From: Lentisphaeria bacterium
GTDB lineage: Bacteria; Verrucomicrobiota; Lentisphaeria; Oligosphaerales; Lenti-02
Length of the DNA stretch: 11,659 nucleotides
Assembly: GCA_023145395.1 (NCBI GenBank)
Contig: JAGLDW010000850.1
Location: forward strand, 1 to 11,659
Reading direction: 5' to 3'
How positions within the stretch are numbered: the stretch's first letter is position 1; the number at the start of each line of letters is the position of its first letter. Shown piece after piece: positions 1 through 7,129 of the stretch. The translations under genes and the position numbers were made by a program. The notes below the pieces were generated by a model. It had not been told where the DNA came from. It saw only the letters and a program-made list of their open reading frames with translations, and did not search any database.

Positions 1-15
1 AAGACAAATTTCGCC

Positions 16-44
16 TTGACAGAATTCGCCTCAACCCTCAGAAT
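16..44 (+). promoter_or_regulatory. Candidate sigma-70-like promoter of gene 1
   Basis: A perfect -35 hexamer TTGACA (16-21) is followed after 17 bp by CAGAAT (39-44), which matches four of six positions of the -10 consensus. A start near position 51 would leave a leader of about 45 nt before the gene 1 ATG at 97. The call rests on sequence match alone. Confidence 0.45.
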
Positions 45-96
45 ACCCTTCACTTCACCGAGGCACATTCTTCGGCTTTTGAAAGGAGCTGTTTGC

Positions 97-1989
97 ATGA
101 AGGGAATTAGAAATTTCGGAACGATTTTGGTGATCGCAAGCTTAATCACCTCCTTGGGTCTGATCGGCTGTGCTCAGTCCGAAGATCCCATCCAATGCCA
201 AGCGGACTCCTGTACGCCCAACGGCTCCTGCGTCATCGTCGACGACGACGCGGTCTGCGAATGTGATCCGGGCTACAAGCAGGGCGAAGGCCTGACTTGT
301 ATTCCCGACGGCGACGGCAAAGTCGGCGAAATCTGCACCGGCGACGCCGACTGCGCCTCCGGCCGTTGCCTTAAGTACTCGGGCGACACCGAAGGCTACT
401 GCACCACCACCAACTGCGCCACCGACGGCGAATGCATCAACAACGCCGTCGGCGAAACCGCCGAGATGTGCTGCGTCGAAGTCGACGCCGCTTATTTCAT
501 CTGCATGAAAATCGCCGACGGCTATGCCTGTGGCACTGGTGATGGCACCTGCGGCACCTCCTGCACCGGCACCATCGACTCGGCCTGTGGCCTGGAGTTC
601 CCCTGCTTACGCACCATGGACACAGACCCCGGTGCCATCTGCTCGGCCCCATGCGCCGTTGACGCAGATTGCTCGGCTTGTGAGTGGACCGTGAACCCGG
701 ATGCATCCATCGAATGCATCACCATCTCCGGCGGCGACAAGTACTGCTTGGTTAATGATGTAATTGAATGCAACTCCTTCATGGACTGCCCTGAAGGCCA
801 GTCCTGCACCATCGGCGTCAGTGCCGACTTTACCGATCTGTATGGCGAGTGCGGCACTTATGGTGCCTTAGAGCCAGGTGCCGAATGCAACCCAGACGAC
901 GATGTCGGTGAACTCGATTTCGATGAGCGATGTAGCGCTCTTTACTGCTTTGGCGGCATGTGCACCGAAGTCTGCCAAGTGAACACCGACTGCCCCGATG
1001 GCATGTCCTGCGATATCCTACAGTTCTCCGACGTAGAAGACACCATCAACGTCTGCATGAAGGAGATGGTTTCCTGCGATTCCCATGTGGACTGCCCCGA
1101 AGGGGAAACCTGCTCCATCGGCGTCAGCGGCGATATGACCGATCTGTTTGGCGAGTGCTACGATTGGGGTGCCCTGCCTCCTGGCTCCGAATGCGACCCA
1201 AGCGCCGACATCAATGAGCTCTCTTTCGATGAACGCTGTAGCGGTCTTTACTGCTTTGGCGGCATGTGCACCGAAGTCTGCCAGGTGACCGCCGACTGTC
1301 CCGAGGGTATGTCCTGCGACCTCCTGCAGTTCTCCGACGTAGAAGACACCATCACCGTTTGCATGAAAATACTGGCTCCCTGCGACACCACCGCCGACTG
1401 TTCTGATGGCGACACCTGCACCATCGGCGTCAACAGCGACTTGACCGATCTATTTGGCGAGTGCAACACTTACGGGGACCTGCCTCCGGGTTCCGCCTGC
1501 GACCAATTCGCCGATACCAGTGAGCTTCCTTTCGAGGAACGCTGTAGCGCTGCTTACTGCTTCGACAACGCGTGCATCGAAGTCTGTACGGTGGAGGGTG
1601 GCTGCCCCACGGGCATGGCCTGCGAACCTTTCACCTTCTCCGATGTGGACGACAGCATCGACATCTGCATGAAAATCCTGGATCCCTGCGCCTCCGCCGC
1701 GGACTGCCCTGCAACGGAAACCTGCACCATCGGTGTTAATTCTGAATTGACCGATCTATTTGGCGAGTGCAACACTTTCGGCGAATTGGAGCCGGGTGCC
1801 GTATGCGACGCAAACGCCGACCCCTTCGAGATTTCTTTCGATCAGCGCTGTAGCGCTCTTTACTGTATGGGTGGCATGTGCACCGAAGTCTGCACGGAGA
1901 CCGCCGACTGCCCCACGGGCATGGCCTGCGAACCCTTCACCTTCTCCGATGTGGACGACAGCATCGACATCTGCCAACCAGCCGCGTGA
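97..1989 (+). CDS. Cys-rich modular lipoprotein with four 12-Cys modules (gene 1)
   Basis: Predicted 630-residue exported lipoprotein. The ATG at 97 is chosen because AGGAG (84-88) lies 8 bases upstream and a lipoprotein signal peptide follows directly: basic start, hydrophobic core, lipobox L-I-G-C with the acylated Cys at residue 25. An upstream extension to position 16 would bury this signal. An EGF-like segment (Cys 34-68, with the typical C-x-C-x-x-G-Y arrangement) is followed by a 20-Cys core (Cys 80-217, containing the E-M-C-C and I-S-G-G-D-K-Y-C landmarks). Four tandem copies of a 102-residue, 12-Cys module then run from 225 to the C-terminus. There are 75 Cys in 606 mature residues, very many Asp/Glu, and no other membrane segment. 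It is probably attached to the outer membrane or cell surface by lipid; residue +2 is Ala, so there is no Asp retention signal. The function is unknown and no catalytic motif is visible. It is the only paralog with a multiplied C-terminal module, and it appears to be a separate transcription unit. Confidence 0.9.
   Translation: MKGIRNFGTILVIASLITSLGLIGCAQSEDPIQCQADSCTPNGSCVIVDDDAVCECDPGYKQGEGLTCIPDGDGKVGEICTGDADCASGRCLKYSGDTEGYCTTTNCATDGECINNAVGETAEMCCVEVDAAYFICMKIADGYACGTGDGTCGTSCTGTIDSACGLEFPCLRTMDTDPGAICSAPCAVDADCSACEWTVNPDASIECITISGGDKYCLVNDVIECNSFMDCPEGQSCTIGVSADFTDLYGECGTYGALEPGAECNPDDDVGELDFDERCSALYCFGGMCTEVCQVNTDCPDGMSCDILQFSDVEDTINVCMKEMVSCDSHVDCPEGETCSIGVSGDMTDLFGECYDWGALPPGSECDPSADINELSFDERCSGLYCFGGMCTEVCQVTADCPEGMSCDLLQFSDVEDTITVCMKILAPCDTTADCSDGDTCTIGVNSDLTDLFGECNTYGDLPPGSACDQFADTSELPFEERCSAAYCFDNACIEVCTVEGGCPTGMACEPFTFSDVDDSIDICMKILDPCASAADCPATETCTIGVNSELTDLFGECNTFGELEPGAVCDANADPFEISFDQRCSALYCMGGMCTEVCTETADCPTGMACEPFTFSDVDDSIDICQPAA
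769..1986 (+). repeat. Four tandem 306-bp coding repeats (12-Cys module)
   Basis: The units run 769-1074, 1075-1380, 1381-1686 and 1687-1986, the last being two codons short. Every unit has cysteines at the same 12 positions: 1, 7, 13, 28, 40, 55, 60, 65, 69, 75, 81 and 96. Units 1 and 2 share D-x-L-Q-F-S-D-V-E near the end, while units 3 and 4 share E-P-F-T-F-S-D-V-D and are nearly identical at DNA level over their last ~65 bp. The array therefore grew in steps. A single copy of this module is found in every other lipoprotein of the window. Confidence 0.92.
811..963 (+). repeat. Block shared with gene 6 (copy in gene 1)
   Basis: This 153-bp stretch aligns without gaps to 7740-7892 in gene 6, with nine mismatches by my count (about 94% identity). 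It covers the first half of the 12-Cys module. The other modules of gene 1 itself are clearly less similar to it. Confidence 0.8.
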
Positions 1990-2020
1990 TATTCGGCTAA
2001 AACCGAACAAGTAGCATCCA

Positions 2021-2050
2021 CGGCGTCCCCTCACGGGGACGCCGTTTTTT
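2021..2050 (+). terminator. Intrinsic terminator after gene 1
   Basis: A perfect 10-bp GC-rich stem (2021-2030 with 2035-2044) closes a TCAC tetraloop and is followed immediately by six T (2045-2050). It lies 31 bp after the gene 1 stop codon, so it separates gene 1 from gene 2. It is the only convincing rho-independent terminator in the window. Confidence 0.93.
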
Positions 2051-2080
2051 ATTGACCTAAACCCAGATCCCCCACCGCTC

Positions 2081-2110
2081 TTGACCTCATCCCAACAATC
2101 GATCTAGCCT
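2081..2110 (+). promoter_or_regulatory. Candidate promoter of gene 2
   Basis: TTGACC (2081-2086) is followed 18 bp later by TAGCCT (2105-2110). The -35 box is good and the -10 box is weak (three of six positions). It sits between the gene 1 terminator and the gene 2 ribosome binding site, where a promoter is required if gene 2 is transcribed separately. Confidence 0.4.
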
Positions 2111-2147
2111 AAAATCATTCATGTCTAACGAACAAAGGAGGGATAGG

Positions 2148-3764
2148 ATGAAGTGCTCGCGCCTTTTTCCGAGGGGATGGAATCTGTTACCAACCACCGT
2201 GCTTGTTTTTGCCCTGACGGCCTGCACATCCTACACATCAGACCCGCCATGCAATCCCGCCTGCAACGCATCCTTGTGCATGGTTTGCGACAACGGCACT
2301 TGCCTTTCTTCCTGCACGAATGACCAAGTTTGCAACAACGGCACCTGCGTCACGGAGCAAGCCTGCGACCCGGCTTGCGACGCCAGCCTGTGCATGGTCT
2401 GCGACAACGGGACCTGCATTTCTTCCTGCACAAACGACCAAGTTTGCAACAACGGCACCTGCGTCACAGAGCAAGCCTGCGACCCGGCTTGCGACGCCAG
2501 CCAATGCATGGTCTGCGATAACGGCACCTGCCTTTCTTCCTGCACAAACGACCAAGTTTGCAACAACGGCACCTGCGTCACGGATCCGGTCTGCAACCCG
2601 CCTTGTGATGCATCCTTGTGCATGGTCTGCGATAATGGGACCTGCATTTCTTCTTGCACGAACGGCCTGGTCTGCCGAGACGGCACCTGCGTCACCGACA
2701 TGGAGGGGGAACTGGGGGAGACCTGCGTCTCGGACGCCGACTGCCTTGCCGGCCGTTGCCTGAAATACACGGGCGACACAGAGGGTTACTGCACCACCAC
2801 CGACTGCCTGGCCGACGACGACTGCATCAACTACGCCGTTGGCGAAAACAGAGAGATGTGTTGCGTGGAGGTGGCCAGCGAATATTTCATCTGTCTGAAG
2901 ATCGCCGAAGGCTATTCCTGTGGTACCACCACGGGAACCTGCGGTGCCACCTGCACCGGCACCGGCGACTCGGCCTGTGAGGTCGGGTTCCCCTGCCTGC
3001 GCAGCTCCGACACCGACCCCCAGGCCATCTGCTCTCAAATGTGCATCACCGACGCCGACTGCGCGGCCTGTGAGTGGAGCGAGGGGCCGAGCGCGGAAAT
3101 TTCCTGCGTAACCATCTCCGGCGGCGACAAGTACTGCCTGATCACCGAAGTCAACGAATGCTTCACCAGCCTGGACTGCCCCGAGGGTGACACCTGTGTC
3201 ATCGGCGTTAGCGCCGACTATACCGATCTGTTTGGCGAGTGCATGAATTTTGGTGGGCTGCCCCCGGGCTCCGAATGTAACGATGAGGACGATCCCAACG
3301 AACTCCCCTACGAGGATCGCTGTAGCGCTATCTATTGCTTTGGCGACATGTGCACCGAAGTCTGCCAGGTGGACACCGACTGTCCCGAAGGCATGCTCTG
3401 CGAAGTGCTACAGTTTTCCGATGTGGATGACACCATCAAGGTCTGCATGGGCGACGCTTCCTGTGGCAGTCCGGCGGATTGCCCTGAGGGCGAGGTCTGC
3501 TGGCCAACCTTGAGCGGCGACGCTCTTACCGGCTGGTGCCGTGCCAACGAAGGCACGGACCCCGTGGGCACCGAATGCACAGATGCCGACGACACCTGCG
3601 AAGCCTTCTGCATGGAGCCCCTTTGCTCCGAGTGGTGTACCCTCGACACCGACTGCCCGAACACCATGATCTGCGAAACCATCAACTTCTGTCTCGAGTA
3701 TGACACCAGCGGCAACTGCATCGAAGTGATACCTGGCACGATTTGCCTCCAGGACAACAGCTGA
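2148..3764 (+). CDS. Cys-rich modular lipoprotein with 8-Cys N-terminal repeats (gene 2)
   Basis: Predicted 538-residue lipoprotein. The ATG at 2148 is preferred over an in-frame ATG at 2121 because a strong AAAGGAGG (2134-2141) lies 6 bases before it and the resulting signal peptide ends in lipobox L-T-A-C with Cys at residue 26. Instead of the EGF-like segment of its paralogs, it carries four 38-residue repeats (residues 35-186), each with eight Cys at fixed positions. Then come the 20-Cys core (from about residue 195), one 12-Cys module, and the 14-Cys C-terminal tail also seen in genes 3 and 7. The mature protein has 79 Cys in 513 residues (about 15%), the highest proportion in the array. 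Without the lipid-anchored Cys the count is 78, even. It is probably a surface or periplasm-facing disulfide-stabilised protein. No enzymatic motif is seen and the function is unknown. Confidence 0.9.
   Translation: MKCSRLFPRGWNLLPTTVLVFALTACTSYTSDPPCNPACNASLCMVCDNGTCLSSCTNDQVCNNGTCVTEQACDPACDASLCMVCDNGTCISSCTNDQVCNNGTCVTEQACDPACDASQCMVCDNGTCLSSCTNDQVCNNGTCVTDPVCNPPCDASLCMVCDNGTCISSCTNGLVCRDGTCVTDMEGELGETCVSDADCLAGRCLKYTGDTEGYCTTTDCLADDDCINYAVGENREMCCVEVASEYFICLKIAEGYSCGTTTGTCGATCTGTGDSACEVGFPCLRSSDTDPQAICSQMCITDADCAACEWSEGPSAEISCVTISGGDKYCLITEVNECFTSLDCPEGDTCVIGVSADYTDLFGECMNFGGLPPGSECNDEDDPNELPYEDRCSAIYCFGDMCTEVCQVDTDCPEGMLCEVLQFSDVDDTIKVCMGDASCGSPADCPEGEVCWPTLSGDALTGWCRANEGTDPVGTECTDADDTCEAFCMEPLCSEWCTLDTDCPNTMICETINFCLEYDTSGNCIEVIPGTICLQDNS
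2250..2705 (+). repeat. Four tandem 114-bp coding repeats (8-Cys, 38 aa)
   Basis: The units are 2250-2363, 2364-2477, 2478-2591 and 2592-2705. Each encodes the pattern C-x3-C-x4-C-x2-C-x4-C-x3-C-x5-C-x4-C and includes M-V-C-D-N-G-T-C. Units 1-3 are almost identical at DNA level and unit 4 is more diverged toward its end. The unit has no counterpart in the other seven paralogs. This is a coding tandem repeat that could vary in copy number. Confidence 0.93.
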
Positions 3765-3813
3765 GGCGCTCCCGCCGATAGCAAAGCCAGAGACGGCTGC
3801 TGGCCCACCCACC

Positions 3814-3842
3814 TTGAGATTTTTCGCCGAATCGGTCAGTAT
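3814..3842 (+). promoter_or_regulatory. Weak candidate promoter of the gene 3-8 operon
   Basis: The 165-bp gap between genes 2 and 3 (3765-3929) is the only gap ahead of the six packed genes. Within it, TTGAGA (3814-3819) and CAGTAT (3837-3842) are 17 bp apart. The -10 match is only three of six, so this is a suggestion. A nine-base palindrome (CCGAATCGG) lies in the spacer and could be chance. Confidence 0.2.
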
Positions 3843-3929
3843 GAGCGGTGGGGAAGCACACAGATATCAGCCACCCGGGAAGCCCAACATTTCTCCACGG
3901 TCGAACCGGGCACTGAATTGGGGCCAACC

Positions 3930-5156
3930 ATGAAAACCAGTCCCCTCGTCTCACTCGCACTCAGCGCGCTCTTGCTCGGCGGCTGTTCCTCGGAATCCTG
4001 TCCGGAAGGTACCTGCGAACCGAATGGAATCTGCACGATGGAAGACGGGCGGCCAATCTGTACTTGTGAAGCCCCCGAGGAGCCATGCGAAAATCTCACT
4101 TGCTGTTATATGGGCAAGCAGGCAGGCGAACCCTGCGAAGAAAACGCGGATTGCCCCTTGGGCCTATGCCACAAACCCTTTTCAGCCGAAGCCTACTGCA
4201 GCAACTCTTGCCAAACTCAAGACGACTGCACAAACCTCGCCGAGGGGGAAAACAAACAGATGTGCTGCGTTGAGCTAGACACGGATTACTCCATCTGTAT
4301 AAAGCTCGCCGAGGGCTATGCCTGCGGTGATGGCATGGGCACCTGCGGCACCTCTTGCACGGGCACCCTCGACTCAGCCTGTGATGTTGGGCTCCGCTGC
4401 CTGGGCTCTTCGGACACCGACCCCAAAGCCATTTGCTCGACCTCATGCACCACCACCGCCGACTGCGCGGCTTGTGAGTGGAGCGAAAATCCGGATACGA
4501 CCATTAACTGCATCACCATTTCCGGCGGCGACAGCTACTGCTTGCTCAACCATGTCGAACGATGTACCACCGGCAGAGACTGCCCCGAGGGTGACACCTG
4601 CTCCATCGGCATCAGCGCCGACATGACCGAGCTATTTGGCGTGTGCATGAATGTGGGCACGCTGCCACCGGGCGCCGAGTGCAATATCGAAGACGATCTC
4701 GATGATCTGGACGAGGAGCGCTGTAGCGGCTTTTATTGCCTGGGCGGCAGATGCACCGAAGTCTGCCTTGTAGACTCCGACTGCCCCGAAGACATGCTCT
4801 GCGAGGTGCTTCGGTTCTCCGACACCGACGCTACCATCAAAGTCTGCTTGGGCGACAAAACATGTGACGATCCGACCGATTGCGACCGCGGCGAGAGTTG
4901 CCAGCCAACCTTCTTCCGCGACGAGTTGATCGGCTGGTGCAGTGAAAACGCAGGCCGAGATCCTGTGGGCTCGGCTTGCGCCGAAGACAACGACACCTGC
5001 GAGGTCTTCTGCATAGACACCCTCTGCACCGAATGGTGCAGCCTGAACGAAGACTGCCCCGAAGGCATGCGCTGCGGCACCATCGACTTTTGCCTCACCG
5101 AACCCTGCGACAATCCCGAGAACACGGCCCCAGCCACGGTTTGCATCGGTATCTAA
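3930..5156 (+). CDS. Cys-rich modular lipoprotein, long form (gene 3)
   Basis: Predicted 408-residue lipoprotein and first gene of the probable six-gene operon. The ATG at 3930 follows ACC and matches the ACCATGAAAAC start context of gene 8. Its ribosome binding site is weak (GGGG at 3920-3923). A TTG twelve bases upstream is possible but would only add residues before the signal peptide. The lipobox is L-G-G-C with Cys at residue 19. The mature protein has 390 residues with an 8-Cys EGF-like segment, the 20-Cys core, one 12-Cys module and a 14-Cys tail, giving 54 Cys plus the lipid-anchored one. Its tail is about 92% identical in DNA to that of gene 7, and the N-terminal segment with L-T-C-C is also shared with gene 7, making these two sister genes. 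A lipid-anchored, disulfide-rich envelope protein is likely; the function is unknown. Confidence 0.9.
   Translation: MKTSPLVSLALSALLLGGCSSESCPEGTCEPNGICTMEDGRPICTCEAPEEPCENLTCCYMGKQAGEPCEENADCPLGLCHKPFSAEAYCSNSCQTQDDCTNLAEGENKQMCCVELDTDYSICIKLAEGYACGDGMGTCGTSCTGTLDSACDVGLRCLGSSDTDPKAICSTSCTTTADCAACEWSENPDTTINCITISGGDSYCLLNHVERCTTGRDCPEGDTCSIGISADMTELFGVCMNVGTLPPGAECNIEDDLDDLDEERCSGFYCLGGRCTEVCLVDSDCPEDMLCEVLRFSDTDATIKVCLGDKTCDDPTDCDRGESCQPTFFRDELIGWCSENAGRDPVGSACAEDNDTCEVFCIDTLCTEWCSLNEDCPEGMRCGTIDFCLTEPCDNPENTAPATVCIGI
4982..5156 (+). repeat. Tail block shared with gene 7 (copy in gene 3)
   Basis: These 175 bp align without gaps to 9066-9240, both ending exactly at the stop codon. I count 14 mismatches (about 92% identity), most of them at third codon positions. 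The block encodes the last part of the 14-Cys tail, including T-E-W-C-S-L-N-E-D-C. Confidence 0.85.
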
Positions 5157-5166
5157 GGAGATTGTC

Positions 5167-6102
5167 ATGAGAACAACGACACTATTGATTGTATCAACTC
5201 TGCTTCTCATCGGCTGCCCCGCAGAAGACAGCGATCCCCCCTGCGTCCCCAACGGCACCTACATCGAAGCCGACGAAGGCTCCTATTGTGAGTGTCATGA
5301 CGGATACACCCAGGGAGAGGGCCTGACCTGCATCACTGGTGGCAAGCAGGGTCGGCTTGGCGAAACCTGCGATGATGACGCCGATTGCGCCGGCGGTCTT
5401 TGCCTGAAGTATACAAGCGACATCGAGGGCTACTGCACCGCCACCAACTGCTCCATCGACAGCGAATGTGTCAGCCACGCCGCTGGCGAAACCGCCGAGA
5501 TGTGCTGCGTCGAGGTGGACGTGGATTATCGCCTTTGCCTGAAAATCGCCGAGGGTTATGAATGTGGCGACGGAACCGGCACCTGCGGTGCCTCTTGCAC
5601 TGGCACCGTGGAATCAGCTTGCGCCCTGGGCTTCCCCTGCTTGTACACCATCAACACGGACCCCTGGGCCAAATGCAGCAAACCCTGTGAATCCGACCTG
5701 GACTGTCAAGGCTGCACGATGGAGACGGAACCGGATGCCCGTGCCAAATGCACCACGATCTCCGGCGGCGAGAAATTCTGCCTCTTCGATAAAGGGTTTA
5801 GTTGCAGTTCCAGTATGGACTGCCCCGAGGGTGGCACCTGCACCATCGGCGTCAGCGCCGACTTTACCGATCTGTATGGCGAATGTGCCACCTACGGTGC
5901 CCTGCCCCCCGGCTCCACCTGCAACGACGAAGATGATCCCACCGAACTCAGCTTCGAAGAACGCTGCAGTGGTTTGTATTGCTTTGGCGGGAAATGCACC
6001 GAGGTCTGCGCCGATGACTCCACCTGCCCCGAAGGCATGAGCTGCCTGGAGCATACTTTCGAGGACGTAGACGACAGCATCATGGTTTGCAAAGGAGATT
6101 AG
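5167..6102 (+). CDS. Cys-rich modular lipoprotein, short form (gene 4)
   Basis: Predicted 311-residue lipoprotein whose ATG is 10 bp after the gene 3 stop. The ribosome binding site AAGGAG (5155-5160) overlaps the TAA stop of gene 3, suggesting coupled translation. The lipobox is L-I-G-C with Cys at residue 17, giving a mature length of 295. The N-terminal EGF-like segment is reduced to four Cys. The 20-Cys core and one 12-Cys module follow, ending in C-K-G-D. The 36 mature Cys beyond the lipid-anchored one are even in number. The core varies from its siblings at several usually constant positions (Y-R-L-C instead of Y-F-I-C, and Q-G-C-T instead of S-A-C-E-W). It is probably a surface or periplasmic lipid-anchored protein of unknown function. 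Confidence 0.9.
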   Translation: MRTTTLLIVSTLLLIGCPAEDSDPPCVPNGTYIEADEGSYCECHDGYTQGEGLTCITGGKQGRLGETCDDDADCAGGLCLKYTSDIEGYCTATNCSIDSECVSHAAGETAEMCCVEVDVDYRLCLKIAEGYECGDGTGTCGASCTGTVESACALGFPCLYTINTDPWAKCSKPCESDLDCQGCTMETEPDARAKCTTISGGEKFCLFDKGFSCSSSMDCPEGGTCTIGVSADFTDLYGECATYGALPPGSTCNDEDDPTELSFEERCSGLYCFGGKCTEVCADDSTCPEGMSCLEHTFEDVDDSIMVCKGD

Positions 6103-6106
6103 GGAA

Positions 6107-7048
6107 ATGAACACAAACAAAACCCTGCCCGCGCTCATGCTGGCCCTGCTGCTCGGCGGCTGTGTCGCGGAAGATAGTGATCCCACCTGCGGCCCAAACG
6201 GCACCTATGTCGAGGCCAACGGCGATGCCTATTGCGATTGTGACGATGGTTACTGTCAGGGCGATGGCCTTGTTTGCATCTCGTGCGGCGGCATGGGCTT
6301 GGTCGGAGAAATCTGCAATGATGACGCCGATTGCGCCGACGGTCGGTGCCTGAAGTATACAGGCGACACCGAGGGCTACTGCACCACCACTCAATGCCAA
6401 ATCGACAACGACTGCGTCAACCACGCCACCGAAGAAACCGCCGAGATGTGCTGTGTCCAAGTGGACCAAGCATCTTTCATCTGCCTGAAGGTCGCCGAGG
6501 GCTATGCATGCGGTGACGGCACCGGCACCTGCGGCACCTCCTGCACAGGCACAGCCGATTCAGCCTGTGGGATCGAGTACCCCTGCTTACGCAGTTCGGA
6601 CACCGATCCCAATGCCATCTGTTCCGCCCCTTGCGCCACCGACGCCGACTGCTCGGCCTGTGAGTGGAACGTGAATCCGGATACATGGATCTCCTGCATC
6701 ACCATCTCCGGCGGCGACAAATACTGCCTGATCGGCCCGTTGCCGGACTGCGAAACCAGCACGGATTGCTCAGAAGGCAACACCTGCTCCATCGGCGTCA
6801 GCCCCGACATGAGCGAACTACTTGGCGAATGCATGAAAGTGGGTGCCTTGTCCCCAGGTTCCGCCTGCAATGACGAAGACGACCCCAGCGAGCTCAGCTA
6901 TGAAAACCGCTGCAGCGGTTTCTATTGCTTCGGCGGCATGTGCTCCGAGGTCTGCTCACTAGACATCGACTGTCCAGAAGGCATGAGCTGCCTGGAACAT
7001 ACCTTCGAGGACGTGGACGACAGCATCACGGTTTGCAAGGGGAACTGA
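6107..7048 (+). CDS. Cys-rich modular lipoprotein, short form (gene 5)
   Basis: Predicted 313-residue lipoprotein starting 4 bp after the gene 4 stop. The likely ribosome binding site AAAGGAG (6091-6097) lies inside the last Lys-Gly-Asp codons of gene 4. The lipobox is L-G-G-C with Cys at residue 19, and the mature length is 295. The EGF-like segment has six Cys: relative to gene 4 it gains a pair (G-Y-C and I-S-C). The 20-Cys core and one 12-Cys module follow. Its EGF-like and early-core DNA is almost identical to that of gene 8, three genes away, while the signal-peptide region and module are more diverged, so the sequence looks mosaic. Function is unknown. Confidence 0.9.
   Translation: MNTNKTLPALMLALLLGGCVAEDSDPTCGPNGTYVEANGDAYCDCDDGYCQGDGLVCISCGGMGLVGEICNDDADCADGRCLKYTGDTEGYCTTTQCQIDNDCVNHATEETAEMCCVQVDQASFICLKVAEGYACGDGTGTCGTSCTGTADSACGIEYPCLRSSDTDPNAICSAPCATDADCSACEWNVNPDTWISCITISGGDKYCLIGPLPDCETSTDCSEGNTCSIGVSPDMSELLGECMKVGALSPGSACNDEDDPSELSYENRCSGFYCFGGMCSEVCSLDIDCPEGMSCLEHTFEDVDDSITVCKGN
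6166..6390 (+). repeat. Near-identical block shared with gene 8 (copy in gene 5)
   Basis: This 225-bp stretch aligns without gaps to 9304-9528 with only four mismatches by my count (about 98% identity). It begins just after the lipobox and ends in the T-T-T of the core. Flanking sequence is clearly less similar. Confidence 0.9.
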
Positions 7049-7129
7049 GGGGATGATCAGAAAAACGACATTCTTGTTCTTGCTGGCCCTGCCTGCCCTA
7101 TTCTTTGCCTGCCCAACAGACCAGGACCC
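6961..7129 (+). repeat. Duplicated gene junction, copy 1 (genes 5/6)
   Basis: This block covers the gene 5 C-terminus, its stop codon, the 4-bp spacer and the gene 6 signal peptide. It aligns without gaps to 7910-8078 (the gene 6/7 junction), 949 bp away, exactly one gene plus spacer. The duplicated unit therefore crossed gene boundaries. Confidence 0.8.

Noticed and set aside
16..96. N-terminal extension of gene 1 to position 16
   Set aside because: The extra residues would precede a complete lipoprotein signal peptide, and the good ribosome binding site lies before the ATG at 97. The region also holds the candidate promoter.
2121..2147. In-frame ATG at 2121 as the gene 2 start
   Set aside because: The strong AAAGGAGG lies inside this stretch and serves the ATG at 2148, which gives the normal signal peptide.
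2250..2705. CRISPR-like or phase-variable short repeat array
   Set aside because: The 114-bp units are in frame, contiguous and protein-coding, with no spacers. They are tandem domain repeats.
2231..3038. Long minus-strand open frames opposite gene 2 and, similarly, opposite the other lipoprotein genes (for example 8256-8786, 5614-6204)
   Set aside because: They mirror the repeats and codon bias of the sense genes, lack ribosome binding sites and have no domain sense. Similar antisense peptides recur only because the genes are paralogous.
3786..3804. Hairpin GCCAG/CTGGC after gene 2 as a terminator
   Set aside because: The stem is only five bp with a nine-base loop and has no following T-run, so it is too weak to call.
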